A DNA stretch of 64,000 nt, taken from positions 24,962,896 through 25,026,895 of the forward strand of contig CM043960.1 of NCBI GenBank assembly GCA_014529385.2, given 5' to 3'. The notes under the pieces are model-generated. The model saw nothing but the letters and a program-made list of their open reading frames with translations, was not told where the DNA came from and made no database searches. Shown here in pieces: positions 11,336-23,495 of the stretch. Positions within the stretch are counted from its first letter, which is position 1. Each line of letters starts with the position of its first letter. This DNA comes from Adiantum capillus-veneris (lineage: Eukaryota > Streptophyta > Polypodiopsida > Polypodiales > Pteridaceae). The translations under genes and the position numbers were made by a program.

Positions 11336-11621
11336 CATAGCTCCAATAGATATATAGTCCGTCGAATATTCCTAAGGTTACAAGGTACATCACTTTCTTG
11401 GCATTACTCTATAAGCATTAGAGTAAGAAAAGACTACACGATAAAGAATCGACCAATTTCAAACTAATTACTAGCAAAGCAATAGCTCGCATAGCTCCAT
11501 ACTCCATCAAATATTTCAAAAGGTTACAAGGTTCACCACTTTTTTGGCATTGCTACAAGCATTATATTTGGAACATGACCACGTAGTAAGGATCTGATTG
11601 CCTTCAAATATTTTACTAGCA
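11336..11621. repeat. Two diverged copies of a repeat of about 150 bp
   Basis: Units beginning CATAGCTCC at 11336 and 11490 share the order ATAG(T)CC..ATCAAATATT..AGGTTACAAGGT..CACTTT.TTGGCATT. A third copy lies at 12041. The GC-rich foldback of 11622-12022 separates copies two and three. Confidence 0.55.
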
Positions 11622-12022
11622 CCTTCACAGTCGGGGGTCAGGGGGCGTGCAGTCTGCACCGTACATCTCCACGACATTCCTGCGCAGAAAGCAATGCTGC
11701 AATCGTCAGATTGGCACCACGTCAGCATGCGGAATCCAAAGGTTGCTCCCCCAATCAGGTGCTCCCAGATCAGCAACCGGAATGGGCTTAAGGTGACGAC
11801 ACCTCAGCAGCTGTAATACTCTCGCACTGTGTCGTCAGTGTGCACTGCACCTCCTGCAGATTTTCGCATCAGATGGCCCCCCTCCCCCCCGACTGTGAAG
11901 GCCGGGAATGGCCCTGCAGTGACCATTCCTGAAATAATGCGCTCCCACCATGGCTTCCGGCCTCCGCCGGTCGCCATGGGGTCGCCCATTATTTCAAGGA
12001 ATGGCCACTGCAAGGCCATTCC
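11622..12022. repeat. GC-rich foldback element
   Basis: A 16 bp perfect inverted repeat joins 11622-11637 (CCTTCACAGTCGGGGG) and 11886-11901. Immediately after it, arms of about 35 bp at 11905-11939 and 11987-12022 pair with two mismatches and one extra base. The 47 bp loop holds a further inverted pair CCATGGC/GCCATGG (11948-11954, 11973-11979). The block is much richer in G+C than its flanks and interrupts a series of AT-rich repeat copies. It resembles a foldback or MITE-like element; no transposase is present and the family is not recognised. Confidence 0.6.
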
Positions 12023-12040
12023 CTACACCATAATTGCTCC

Positions 12041-12170
12041 CATAGCTCTATAATCTATCAAATGTTTCAAACATGTTACCATGTACAACACTTTCTTTAC
12101 ATTTCCAAAAGCAATAAATAGGAACATGGTTATGTGGTAAGGACAAAAATCGATTTCAAACACAACATTT
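12041..12170. repeat. Third copy of the repeat of about 150 bp
   Basis: It starts CATAGCTCTATAATCTATCAAATGTT and keeps the order of landmarks of the copies at 11336 and 11490, more diverged. Confidence 0.5.
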
Positions 12171-12511
12171 GAGGTTTGGAGTGAGCTTTTTCTTGATATT
12201 GCTCGATTCACCAATTCCATTGAAAAAGCTCGCTTCAAACAAGTATTAAAAAAATCTCTTCCAAATAGCTCTCTCCATAGTCTTGTCTCCCTTCCTCTAT
12301 CTATTCTTTTCTCAGTTTATAAACTTTTCTCTCTTTTTCTTTCTCTATCTATCTTTATCTCTCTTCCTCTTACATTAGTTTATCTAGTCGTATGCACCTC
12401 CTTTACAAATGTCACACTATCTCGATCTTTGTCTCTAGAAGTCTACCAGCTCATGATTTCAAGCCTACACGTCTCTAACTCGATCCCCCTCTGTTTTATT
12501 TTCTCTCCTTT
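12171..12511. other. Pyrimidine-rich anonymous stretch
   Basis: No gene is seen. TCTCTT-rich sequence leads into the tandem units at 12512. Confidence 0.5.
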
Positions 12512-12960
12512 CCTCTTGAATAATAGGTCTTGAGTTCAACTCCTCATCGGCTAGATCTTTAAGGTCTCTTGGGATATTTTCCTATGATGTTAAAACTCTC
12601 TTCTTCTCGGGTGTGTGTGTGCGCGCGCTAATAAAAAGAGGAAAATGGTATAACCTTTCTATCACCCAAGTGTGGTAGATTGGTTATGCCATTTCCCTCT
12701 TGAGTTCAACTCCTCATTGGCTAGATCTTTAAGGTCTCTTGGTATAGTTTCCTACGACGTTAAAACTCTCTTCTTCTCTGGTGTGTGTTTGTGTGTGTGC
12801 GCGCGCTAATAAAAAGAGGAAAATGGTATAACCTTTCTATCACCCAAGTGTGGTAAATTGGTTATGCCATTTCCTCTTGAATAACAGGTCTTGAGTTCAA
12901 CTCCTCGTCCGCTAGAGGTATCTTGGGATAGTTTCCTACGACGTTAAAACTCTCTCTTTC
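12512..12960 (+). repeat. Three tandem SINE-like units
   Basis: Units starting CCTCTTGA at about 12512, 12696 and 12873 (periods about 184 and 177 bp) share TTGAGTTCAACTCCTC, GCTAGATCTTTAAGG, TTTCCTA(C/T)GA(C/T)GTTAAAACTCTC, a TG/GC microsatellite and TATAACCTTTCTATCACCCAAGTG. TGTGGTAGATTGGTTATG followed about 30-45 bases later by GAGTTCAACTC resembles the A box and B box of a tRNA promoter, as in tRNA-derived SINEs. The third unit is shortened and runs into a CT/CTT tract. The SINE assignment is inference from the box-like motifs. Confidence 0.5.
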
Positions 12961-13449
12961 TTCTTCTTCTTCTTCTCTCTCTCTCTCTCTCTCTCTCACT
13001 TTGCAAGCATTTCATCCCCATTTCATCTAAAGACAAGAAATCCAAACAATTTTAGGCATAGAGAATCTTTCCATAATATATTTCCATTCAATAACAACAA
13101 AGATGCGGCCGCCCACATTGGCTTACAAAAAGTTCATAGATTGAATCTGGGTGCACTCAAGTAGAAGTTGTTGCGCCGTCATCAGGCTAAATCTTTACTA
13201 TCAAATCGTAGATCAAGTTTTGTAATGATAGTCAACAATCACACACTTGCGATGTAGTAGCTATTTCCTCTCTTTGTGAAACTTGCACACCGGACTCGGC
13301 AGCTGTCGACATTGCAAGGGTTTGTTGAGCCATGTTGAGGGAGGTATATGTTGTGTTGCTTGTCGAGCACAATTCTCCCTATCCATTGCCACATCATTGT
13401 CTTCCATTTCTTCATTTGGAGGAAAGGACCCCTCCCTATAGTCTAAGAA
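12961..13449. other. CT-rich tract then anonymous sequence
   Basis: A TTC/CT-rich tract (about 12953-12998) is followed by sequence without a recognisable gene. It may include the 3' untranslated part of the minus-strand gene ending at 13450. Confidence 0.4.
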
Positions 13450-13916
13450 TCACGGGATACGTGTATACATGATTTTCTTCAAGATACATGCCAAGTGAAA
13501 ATGCAATCTGTGTTCTTCTCTTCCAGCAACATATAGACTTTTAACACTTTTAATGGTGAAGTTATGCTTATTTAGCCATCTGAAACAATCACAAGTTTTT
13601 AATTATCCAGATGAACACGTTAGTATAGCACCATTGCATTGAATTGAACCTACCTACATAGAAACCTTTTCCTTACGTGTGCCACAATGCCTTGCTCACC
13701 TCGATCGATACACCTTTCTTCATTAGTCTGAGCTCATAAGTAAATGACTTTGCCCTGTGTTGCTTTTTGGCATCTTCAAAGAAGGAGTCAAGGTTCGCAC
13801 TAGCGATTGGTTTCAAATGAAGGTTCTTTATAAAGTTGTAGATGCTTTTGGCCTCCCTTTCAATTGATGACCACAAAACCTCAATCGTAACCCCTCTCAA
13901 AGAACACTTGATTCCT
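13450..13916 (-). CDS. Two terminal exons of an unrecognised spliced gene
   Basis: On the minus strand an open exon from about 13916 to 13677 runs into a GTAAGG donor. A 97 bp intron (13676-13580) ends TTGTTTCAG. The next exon (13579-13450) continues in the same phase to a TGA. The joined segment is about 122 residues and includes SIEREAKSIYNFIKNLHLKP, FFEDAKKQHRAKSFTYELR and HRLHFHLACILKK, so it is basic and helical in character. Exact phase across the intron and normal borders argue that this was once a real spliced gene. The family is not recognised; it could be a host gene, a transposon gene or a pseudogene. The upstream exons could not be assigned securely. Confidence 0.45.
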
Positions 13917-14893
13917 CTGTTTCATAAAACGTCTTAGGGTGTAGGAGTTGGTTAGATTTTATAAATCTTTTTAGGTTATAGTAGTTAGTTCAATTACTGG
14001 CTTGAGGGATGTCCTATTCACATCAACAAGATCACTTGAAGCCATAGCCCATAGAAAGTAAGTCTTATTTCTCAAAGGGAGTTTGTGCAAGACAATCCAT
14101 ACAATCTCTCTTCTTGAACCCACTTTAGTCGGGAGTTCCATTTGATTATTCATGAAGTCCTGCAAGTCCCAAATCAAAACCAAACTCCATGATAGTATAT
14201 GCAATTCATAAACCTAGAAATCATGACTAACCTCCACCAATCGTCTCCCAAGGCTAGGTCAACAATGGCCAAAGCATGTTTTGTCATTCTTCTAGAGAGG
14301 CCATCCGTTTCAAAGAACGCTTTTTGAACTTTGATGGGAGCATTGACTCCCTTTTTGTCACAATTTTGTTTAGGGCCAGAACATACTTGTCCTACACAAC
14401 AAACACCAATGTTTATTTTAACCACCACTAGATGTTTCACATGATTTTCAAGGTCTCTTTACAGACAAAAAATGAAGTCACTTACTGGATGCAATAGCTG
14501 TGATATTAAAGCCACAAGAACATTGTACTACACCTTTTTCCCAAATCTCTTGTCTATATCGTCTTACATCTAGCTATAGAGAACACATGGTAGCTTAACC
14601 ATGATAGCTTCTTTAGAAGCTAGTCCCATTGCGTGTACCATCCACAACATGTCTGTGGCCACAAAGTCTGTGTCGTTCAATCTGCAATAACGTGGAAAAC
14701 AAAGGTAACGCTATATATGACTTGCTTAACTTCAAGTAATGCCTCAATAATAAACGAACAGAAGTAACATACTTGTTTATATGCATCACTATGCTTACCA
14801 TATGTGCCTCGTTTGGAGGACGTAATTTTTGGATGAGCACTTTTTGGCGAACGTTTTTTTGGAATTGGGTGAGCAGATTCCAAAAAGATTCAG

Positions 14894-14894
<1 letters not shown>

Positions 14895-14942
<48 letters not shown>
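14895..14942. repeat. (CT)n microsatellite
   Basis: About 24 CT units. Confidence 0.95.
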
Positions 14943-14946
<4 letters not shown>

Positions 14947-14988
14947 ATTGATAGTTTAGAATTTTCCCATTTATTATCTCTCCGCATA

Positions 14989-14991
<3 letters not shown>

Positions 14992-15024
<33 letters not shown>
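14992..15024. repeat. (GT)n microsatellite
   Basis: About 16 GT units, 50 bases from the CT tract. Confidence 0.95.
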
Positions 15025-15027
<3 letters not shown>

Positions 15028-16244
15028 TTCCATTTCACTGACTTTAACTCGGACACATGCACACTCATATGCAAGTACAAAAATACACTCTTTTCAACAT
15101 CATGATCTATGTTGAGCAATAAGTTTAGCAACCAAGCGGACAATGAGACATACACCCAAATCATTTTCAAGAAGCCAATTTAAACGGTTTCCATTACAAA
15201 ATAATCCAACCGAACTTGGACATTTTAAATCAATTGATGAACATCATTGAAAGACTACTCAAACAAATCATATAAATTGATATTTAAAGGCATCAAAATA
15301 AGTACATGTGAGTACATCATAGGTGAGGTGGATACAAGGATGGTGGAGCTAGAGATGCTCCTATTGGAAACAAGGGTCGTGTCAATGGTGGCCGTCCAGA
15401 AGCTACATCCACGCTTGAGGAAGATCCAAGAAATGGGATAGGGGCTCCACCAAAAACAACAGGAGATGCTCCAAATGGAGGAGGAAGTGCCCTATATGGG
15501 TGAGGGTACAAACCAAATGTGGGGATGCTCGCGGGGTGTGTGGGTGGAACCACATCAACTCCAAGGGGGGGGCCTCGAGAGCTACAACAGATGTGGTCAC
15601 ACTCGCATCAAATCCTGGGGGGGACACATGTTCTGAGGCGAATGTGGGGGCGGATGTTCCATATACAGGCCATGCTACAACCGGGGTACACTCCGAAAAA
15701 ACAATCCAGCACAAAATCTCCCATGTTGGTAAATCTATCAAGTAGCCACCTACACACCCACACAAATTTCAGGCATCTTTGTGTGGAGTAACAAACTCTA
15801 AACTGAGAATAGATTTTAAGTTCCTAGCAAACGGTGGACTTCTCTCAGGGCCTCTATGAAATGGTCTCCCACTATGATCAAGCGTCCACTATGTGGGCTA
15901 TTTCCATGGTAGGTTCTCCCACAAGATGTCATCATCTCTAAAGAAACAACGTACATTTGATGCAATCTCTCCATCCGCTCGATCATACCTTGGAAGCCGA
16001 CTCCCAGCACCTCTAGGGGGGAAAATTTGGCTAACAACAAAGTACCAACGTGCAAAGAACATGAACAGCTATACATTTTGCAATGCAGGACCGATTGATG
16101 CCCTTTAACACAATCAAATGGACAAACCTAACCCCTCTACATAGTCCTTAACGGTGTGTAGCTAGTCTTTGGGAGCTGTATGTGTAGTATCCTCACCAAG
16201 CAATAACCAAATCCATATGTTGTCAAAGTAACAATGGAAATATG

Positions 16245-16437
16245 TGATAGAACCGCCATGTGGGTGTAAGAGAGGGAAGGAGAGAAGGGGAAGGAGATGA
16301 GAGCAGTACACATTATCTTGGTGGAGCATTAGAGAGTAATCACTCTCTACTCCTTATTTTCCTTATAACCAAAGAATAGAAGTAAAGATGGGCAGGCACT
16401 CCGGTCACAACCCGACCAAAGGGCCTGAAACCTAACA
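16245..16437 (-). repeat. 3' LTR of copia C
   Basis: 193 bp with TG...CA ends, bordered by ATCTCCCACTTGAAG (16438-16452), the inverted polypurine tract. It is similar in length and layout to the LTR of element A but different in sequence. Confidence 0.7.
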
Positions 16438-16599
16438 ATCTCCCACTTGAAGGCCAACATAAGTGGCTAAAGAATGTAGGGGTTATTATGTACTATTGTA
16501 CAAAATGTGAAGCATGACCATAGCTTCACCCTACGTGCATCATCTCTATGCAATGTGCAAACCGCTCTAAGGCTAAGCTCTTAGTTAGAGCATCCGCTG

Positions 16600-18060
16600 G
16601 GTTTTCATTCGTGTGAACTTTAACTAACTCAATGCGTTTTCTAGCCAAAATATCCCGTACCACATGATACCTGACCTCCATGTGTTTTGACTTGGAGTGA
16701 AAGACGAGATTCTTCGCTAATGCAATCGCACTCTAATTGTCACAATGTAGCATTGGATCTGGTGTATACCAAGGTCTCCCATTAGACGAGATAACCACAC
16801 AAATTCCTTACTGGAACTAGAAACTACAACGTACTCTGTCTCAGTGGTGGAAGAGAAAGTGCAATTCTGAATACATGATCTCTAAGAAACTGTCGCTCCA
16901 GAAGCAAGAAAACATAACCAAATGTGGATCACCTAGTGTCCACACAAACTGCATAATTCAAATTAGTGTATCCAACTATGGATGCCTCATTGTTCCCAAA
17001 GTGTAAGCACTTTCTAGTTGAGCCCTTGATGTATCTCAAGATGTGCTTCACTACTTCCCAATGCTTTCTGCCTGGATTTTCCATAAACTTGTTGACCACT
17101 CCCACTGTATATGCAATGTTTGGCCATGTGCTAACCATGGCAAACATAAGAGTGCCAACTATCGAGGAATAGGACACCTTTTCCATCTCTGCCTTTTCAG
17201 CATTCGATTTGGGATGATCATGCTTGCTAAGTTTTTTGTATGTTGCCATTGGGGTACTCAATGCTTTCCCCCCTTACATATTAAAACATTGCAAGACCTT
17301 GTGAGTATACTCTTCCTGCAAAATTTCTAGTGTATCACGTTTGTGATCTCTCTTGATACGCATACCAAGATAGTAATGTTCATTACCTAAATATTTCATA
17401 ACAAACTGATGGCTTAAGGCATCCTTGAGAAGTGAAATCTCATCTTTTGAATTCTCCTCTATGAGCATATCATCCACATACAAAATCAGAATGATGAGGG
17501 AACCATCGTTTAACCTCATTGTGTACAAGCAATGATCCTCTTGGCTCTGTACGTAACCCTGGGACTAAATGTACTTATCGAACTTGATGTATCATTGCCT
17601 TGAGCCTTGCTTTAATCTATACAAAGCTTTCTTGAGTCTACACACCGATTCATCCCGTGTTGGCTTCTCAGGCTTTATTGCAAAACCTTTTGGCTCTTTC
17701 ATGTAGACATCCTCTTCAAGATCCCCATGAAGAAACACTATCTTCACATCCATTTGGACCAATTCCATGTCCTTGATGGCTACTAGGCCAAGCATAAGTC
17801 GCAATGTAGTCATCTTGACCACTAGAGAAAAGATCTCATCAAAATCCACACCTTTTTTTTTTGCTTGAACCCTTTGGAAACCAATATTGCCTTATACTTA
17901 GGCTCGGGATCATCTATGATATACTTCTTCTTCTACGGCCATTTGCATGGAAATGCTTGTTTACCTGCTGGTAACTCTTTCAATTCCCAAGTTTCATTTG
18001 CTAAGATCTAGTTATACTCAGATTGCATAGCCTCTTCCCACTTCATTGTATCATCCATTT
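16600..18060 (-). other. Copia C: reverse transcriptase and RNase H region
   Basis: Readable motifs are the MDVKIVFLHGDLEEDVYM block near 17710-17760, KALYRLKQGSRQ near 17595-17630, LILYVDDMLIEE near 17460-17490, and the NPGRKHWEVVKHILRYIKG segment before RNase H near 17030-17090. Confidence 0.75.
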
Positions 18061-18540
18061 GAGTGGCCTCTTTGCAAGTGGGTTCACCGCAATTAGTGTG
18101 ACTAGCAAGTAGTCCAATCCTGGCTGACTGCTGGATTCCACTCTCTTTGGAGAAACATGCGTGTGTGTACTAGTGGAAGGTGCATCATTAGCATGTCCAA
18201 CATTTTGTGTAGCTGGTGGTGAAGCAACATCCTCAAACCATACTCTGCGATACTCAATGTCTTTCATTGATTGTCTATGCATCTTAGAATCGTTGAATAT
18301 CACTTGTGAGCTTTGTATAACCTTCTTAGATTTCGGGTGCTAGAGACGATATCCCATCTCTCCGTCCACACCATATCCAACGAAGATGCACTTGTGTGAT
18401 TTGGGGTCAGTTTTTTTCTAAGCTCTTTTGGCACATGTGAGAATGCCTCACACCCAAATACACATAATCTATCATAATTGGGATCTTTGCCCATCCACAT
18501 TGCCCGTGGAACCTTGTATTTTAGTGGTGTACTAGGTGAC

Positions 18541-18768
18541 TATTGGAATTAGGGTTGCAAAGAAACACACACAGCTTGGAGAAGACGAAGGAAGCTCTAG
18601 GCACACAATAGAGAGTGTATTACTTAGTGTGCAATGGAAAGATAGATAGCCCTAGAGTGATGGGCGTATATACAATGCACGGGGGAAAAAAACCTCCTAA
18701 AGAGGGAAAAAATGCCCCGGCGGTCCTAGTGTGTTCACACACATCACTACCACATGTATATGGTAACA
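18541..18768 (-). repeat. LTR of copia D (3' LTR)
   Basis: 228 bp, partner of 23496-23723. It ends GGTAACA and is followed by the inverted polypurine tract AATCCCCCCTGGA (18769-18781). Confidence 0.93.
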
Positions 18769-18859
18769 AATCCCCCCTGGAGTGATGCGGTGAACGAGAG
18801 CTGGCACATGAGTAAAGGGAAGTGCCATGCCGTGAGGACAGGATCAGTCCACAAAGGGG

Positions 18860-21800
18860 AGTAAGCCCAAAGCTTTGCCGAAAGCTTCAAGCTTCTCATG
18901 AGACAATGCCTTTGTGAAAAGATCTGCAAGGTTGTCCTATGTTGGCACATAAGCCAAGTTGATCTCTCCTGCTGAGAACCTCTCCCTAACATAGTGGTAA
19001 TGCACCTCAATGTGCTTTGTGCGAGCATGAAAAACTGGGTTCCTCGCAACTGCCAATGGGTTCTGACTGTCAGTGTAGATAGTGTTGGCAGTGTCCTATC
19101 CAACACCCAAATCAGCCATAAGGCTTCTGAGCCATACACACTCAACCATAGCTGTGAAGACTGCCCTGTACTCAGCCTCACAACTCAAAGTGGCCACGGT
19201 AGGTTGCTTCTTGCTCAACCATGATATACATGAACTGCCAAGCATGAAACAAAAACCACTTGTGGACACTCGCGTGTCAAAACAACCAGCCCAATCTGAG
19301 TCCGAAAAAGCATGTAAGTCTGGCGGCAATGATCCCCCCTTGAGATAAAACAAGCCAAGATGTAAAGTGCCACTAAGGTAGCGGAAAATCCTCTTGACAG
19401 CCTGCCAATGCTTAGACCCTGGGCTATGCATAAATCTGCTGACCTGTGAGACTGCAAACTGAATATCCGACCTCGTGTTGCATACATAAATGAGGCAGCC
19501 AACAACAGTTTGGTAAAGAGTGACATCAGCAGGATTGTCAGCATCATGTAGACTCAACTTCAAACCTGTTTCCATGGGAGTGGCAATAGGTTTGCAATCC
19601 TCAAGTCCAAACTTACATAGCAATGTCTCTATGTAACTTTTCTGACACAAGGCAATACCACCATCACACTGCTTAAACTGTATACCCAAGTAATGATGCA
19701 ACAACCCCAAATCTTTCATCTTGAAAGTAGCATTCAAATCAGCCTTAAATTCAGAAATATGTCTCTCATTTGGTCCAGTGATCAGCAAATCATCAACATA
19801 AAGAACCACGATGAGAAAAACATCACCCTCACGCTTTACATACAATCTGCTTTCTGTTGGACTGTTACGAAAGCCTTGTTTGACCAAATGAGTGTCAGCT
19901 TTCTCATACCAAGCACGAGGAGATTGCTTCAACCCATACAAAGCCTTGTTACATTTGCACACTTTGTCCTCTTGTCCTTTTATGACAAAACCGCGAGGCT
20001 GCGTTACATAAACTTCCTCAAATATGTCACCATTCAAGAAAGCAGTAACAATGTCTGATTGATGTACATTCCAACCAAAATGAGCTGCCAATGCACATAG
20101 AAAACGGACAGTAGTCATACGACAAGTGGGAGCAAAAGTCTCTTCATAATCTATGCCTTTTTCCTGTGCATAACCCTTTGCAACAAGTCGAGCCTTATGG
20201 CGATCAATCTCACCATCTATCTTGCGTTTCAACTTGTAAACCCACTTCGTACCAATGGCCTTTTTGCCAAGAGGCAAATCACATAAAGCCCATGTGTCAT
20301 TCTCTATACGTGCATCATATTCTGATTGCATGGCAGCCATCCAATTTTCTGAATTCTGTGCTTCATCAAAAGTCAGAGGCTCCTCAACATCATGTAAGCT
20401 AGACACAGGCAAAGCAGAACAATCTGATGCATAAGATGCATGGCGAGAGCCTGAATGAGTACGACTAGACAAAGGTGCATCCAATTTACTGTCACGCAAA
20501 GTGTGCACCAGCCATTTTGGCATACCTCTAGCCTGCTCATTTTTAGCCCTTTCCTCATCAAGTACATCATGTACATCTGCATCAGTAATAGGCTTATCTA
20601 AAACATTTTCAGAAACCCCCATAGGTTGTACATTTGCCTCATTGGAACTTACATTCGTATTTCCACCACTGAAAAGAGGCAACAAAGTGTCATAAATGTC
20701 CTGTGATCTTACATTACTGTCTCTAGTACATGACAGCAAGGGCTGAACACAATCTTCCACAAACACTACATCCCGAGAAACCAGAATACGTTTTTTTTGC
20801 GGACGATACAACCTATAACCTTTGCTTTCAGCACTATAACCAACAAAAATACATTTGACAGCCTTATCATCCAATTTTCTGCGCTGCACTTGTGGCACCA
20901 AAGCATATGCCAAACAACCAAAAACACGCATGTGCTCAATAGAAGGCTTTCTATCATGCCATGCTTCATATGGAGTAATAGAGTGCAAAGCTTTCGTAGG
21001 ACACCTGTTAAGTACATAAGTGGCACACATAATGGCCTCAAGCCAAAAAGAATGCGGTAAAGCTTGACTTTTGACCATACATCGTGCCCTTTCCGTCAGT
21101 GACCTATTTTTCCTCTCAGCAACACCATTTTGCTGAGGTGTATAAGGCACTGTACATTGGTGTTTTATCCCACGACTAGCCAGAAATGCATTAAATTCAT
21201 GAGACATATACTCCCCCCCTCGATCGGAACGGGGGGTGCCCATAGTACATTTCGAGACATTTTCAACCATAGCCAGAAATAGTTTGAAGCACATAAAAAC
21301 TTCGGACTTCGCTTTAAGCGGAAATACCCATGCATGCCTGGAGTAATCATCAATGAAAGTCACGAAGTACAGGTAATTGCCCAAGGACGGAGTTTGCATG
21401 GGCCCACAAACATCACTATGCACAAGCTGCAACCTGCATGTGGCCCGAACTGAACCATCCTTTGGAAACTTAGAACGCGGCATCATACCCAAAATACAGC
21501 CTTCACAAACATGTTTGACAGGTGCTTCAAGAGGTGGCAAAGAAGCAACCATGTCAGATTTCTGCAAACGCAGCAAACTGGCAAAATTCAGATGACCAAA
21601 ACGTGCATGCCAAAGTTTTGCATCTGAAATAGCCCTTGGATCTGCAACAGCATTTGCAAAATTTTGTCCACACTTGTCATACAAAGTGAGCTTATACAGC
21701 CCACGGCACAAAAGCCCAGATGCAACAATTTCATCACCAAAACTGAGATCATGAACTGTACATCTGTCATCCACAAATTTGACTACAAGTCTAAGTCTAG

Positions 21801-23133
21801 CAAGTGCGGATACAGACAAGAGATTCTTCTTGATCCTAGGTACATAAAGTGCATCAACAAGTGTGAAAGAACTGCCATTAGCAGCAGTAAGCACAATCTT
21901 TCCAACTCCCTGAACTGGATAAGAGGCGTTGTTGGCACAAGTGACTGAATTTCCATGAGGGACAGACTCGAGAGAGGTAAAAAATTCACGATGTGAGGTA
22001 ATGTGCTTTGTAGCACCACTGTCGAAATACCACACATGTGAATCTGCAGCAACTGACAACAAGCATGCATCATGGACAACAGGATTGTAAGTGCACTCTG
22101 CACTAAAAGCCCATTCTGCATCAACATCAGCAACATAGTCTCCTTTCATAGAAGACTCAACAATGGCTGGATTTGTAGTGGAACCAGCATTTGCATTGGA
22201 ACCACCCTCTTTCTTCTTAGCCTCTTTGTCCTTCAACTTAGGACACGACTTGATCAAGTGATCATTGGCTTTACAATAATGGCAACGCATCTTCTTTTTG
22301 CCCTTATCATCAGAATTGCCAGACGAAGTACTACCGGCAGAAGCATTAGGAACATAATTTTTGCCACTCGCAGCAGAACCATAAGAAGTGGCTGCATTGC
22401 TGTTACCACCCTTTCTTTGAGAAGCAATAAAAGCCTGTTCAATTGCACGTTGTCTAGTCCTATTTTTTCTGGACAGTGACTCTTGCAATAGCAATGTGCA
22501 TAATGCATCAAACTTGACAACTTCTGGATTTCCTTGGGTTATCAGTCTCCAAGTACTAGCAAAAGTCTGGTAGGAATCTGGTAAGGCATCAAGAACAGTC
22601 TGCACAAGGGAACTGTCTGAAATAACTTCACCTGCAGAAATAAGCTGGTCATTGATATCCTTGACACTAGCAAGGAAAGTGTCCATATCATCTTCCTCAT
22701 GCATAATCTTTGACTCCAGCTCTTTACGCAGCAAAGCAATTTTAGCCTCATTGCGGCTTGCATAAAGACCTGCTAAAATATCCCAAGCCTGTTTTGCTGA
22801 TTTTGCTGAACGGATGTGAGGAACAATGGTGCGCTTCACAGAAAACGCAATCAATGCATGATCTTGCGCATCCTTAACATCCCAACGAGCTTGTTCTGCC
22901 ATAGGCAAAACAACTCTAACAGCTGCAATCCTTGCAGCAAGACCTGCAACATCCTCAACATCGCCTACATCCTCAGAACCAGGACGTACATCAATGCCAT
23001 GCACAATGTTCCAGACACCCTTTGACAGAAGAACATGTTGCATCATATAAGCCCACATAGGGTAGTTGTCCCCATCCAACCTGTCCTCAGCAGCAAACAT
23101 CTTGAACACATCTGTGTTGTTGTTGTCAGCCAT
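18860..23133 (-). CDS. Copia D gag-pol coding region
   Basis: One long polyprotein region of roughly 1400 codons, the usual size for copia. The likely start is MADNNNTDVF at 23133; an in-frame Met lies 20 codons upstream, but the shorter start matches the gag N-terminus of the family. In order: UBN2-type gag (WDILAGLYASRNEAK, LDALPDSYQTFAST); CCHC knuckle CHYCKANDHLIKSC near 22240-22290; protease WYFDSGATKH near 22005-22035; integrase HARFGHLNF, CEGCILG, HSDVCGPM, SDRGGEY and QQNGVAERKNRS (about 21090-21610); reverse transcriptase with LYVDDLLITG near 19775-19810; RNase H with SDSDWAG near 19285-19310. A nearly intact fossil. Confidence 0.88.
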
Positions 23134-23481
23134 GGTAAATGCTGCACCTGATGTGAAAACTGCCGAAAAATAAGAGAAATGGAGCGGGAACAACCTGTGC
23201 TATATAGCACAAACCGTAGAAGACTATAAGGCACCTGTTATGCAAAAAACGACACTGACAAAAATTCTGCACAAAATGACGAAATAGCCTGTGCAGTACT
23301 GCCTGTAGTGGAAACGGAGGCCGAAATGAGCCCAAATCAAAAATCTGAGCAGACCAAGCTCTTCGAGCTTTCCCAAAATTTTTGTCGACCTGCGAACGCT
23401 CGCCAAAGCTCACTGAAATCGGAGAAAGTGAGCAGGCGTGTGCTGGAGCAGCTAGCGACTAAGCCCGCGAGGACGTGACCT

Positions 23482-23493
23482 GCTCTGATACCA
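23482..23493 (-). other. Primer-binding site of copia D
   Basis: GCTCTGATACCA on the plus strand, two bases before the LTR start at 23496. Confidence 0.9.
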
Positions 23494-23495
23494 AT

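Larger units (their letters stand above)
13917..16244 (-). other. Possible upstream exons of the 13450-13916 gene, with microsatellites
   Basis: Exon-like open segments lie on the minus strand near 13975-14159 (after TTGCAG), 14232-14391 (after TGTGTAG, ending GGAG before GTTAGT), 14492-14687, and a proline-rich frame at about 15317-15765. Phases between them do not agree, so no gene model is offered. A long CT tract and a GT tract lie in the middle. A G-rich stretch (15565-15630) encodes the proline-rich frame on the other strand. Confidence 0.3.
16245..18540 (-). mobile_element. Copia LTR retrotransposon C, 3' part
   Basis: A minus-strand copia fossil. A 193 bp LTR (16245-16437, TGATAGAACC...CCTAACA) is followed by a polypurine tract, RNase H, reverse transcriptase and part of integrase up to 18540, where element D is inserted. 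The rest of integrase resumes at 23729. The TSD of D (GTGAC, 18536-18540 and 23724-23728) proves the nesting. It carries many breaks and is older than D. No matching second LTR is seen. Confidence 0.85.

Noticed and set aside
10888-11340. 150-codon plus-strand frame with polyproline and polylysine
   Set aside because: It runs through the poly-C and poly-A runs; the rest has no recognisable domain.
14232-14391. A further exon of the 13450-13916 gene
   Set aside because: Acceptor and donor look good, but its phase does not fit the next exon-like segment (ending at 14159), so it is kept only as a possible exon.
15403-15765. Proline-rich minus-strand frame as a structural protein gene
   Set aside because: The frame lies over a G-rich low-complexity stretch on the other strand, and overlapping frames are equally open.
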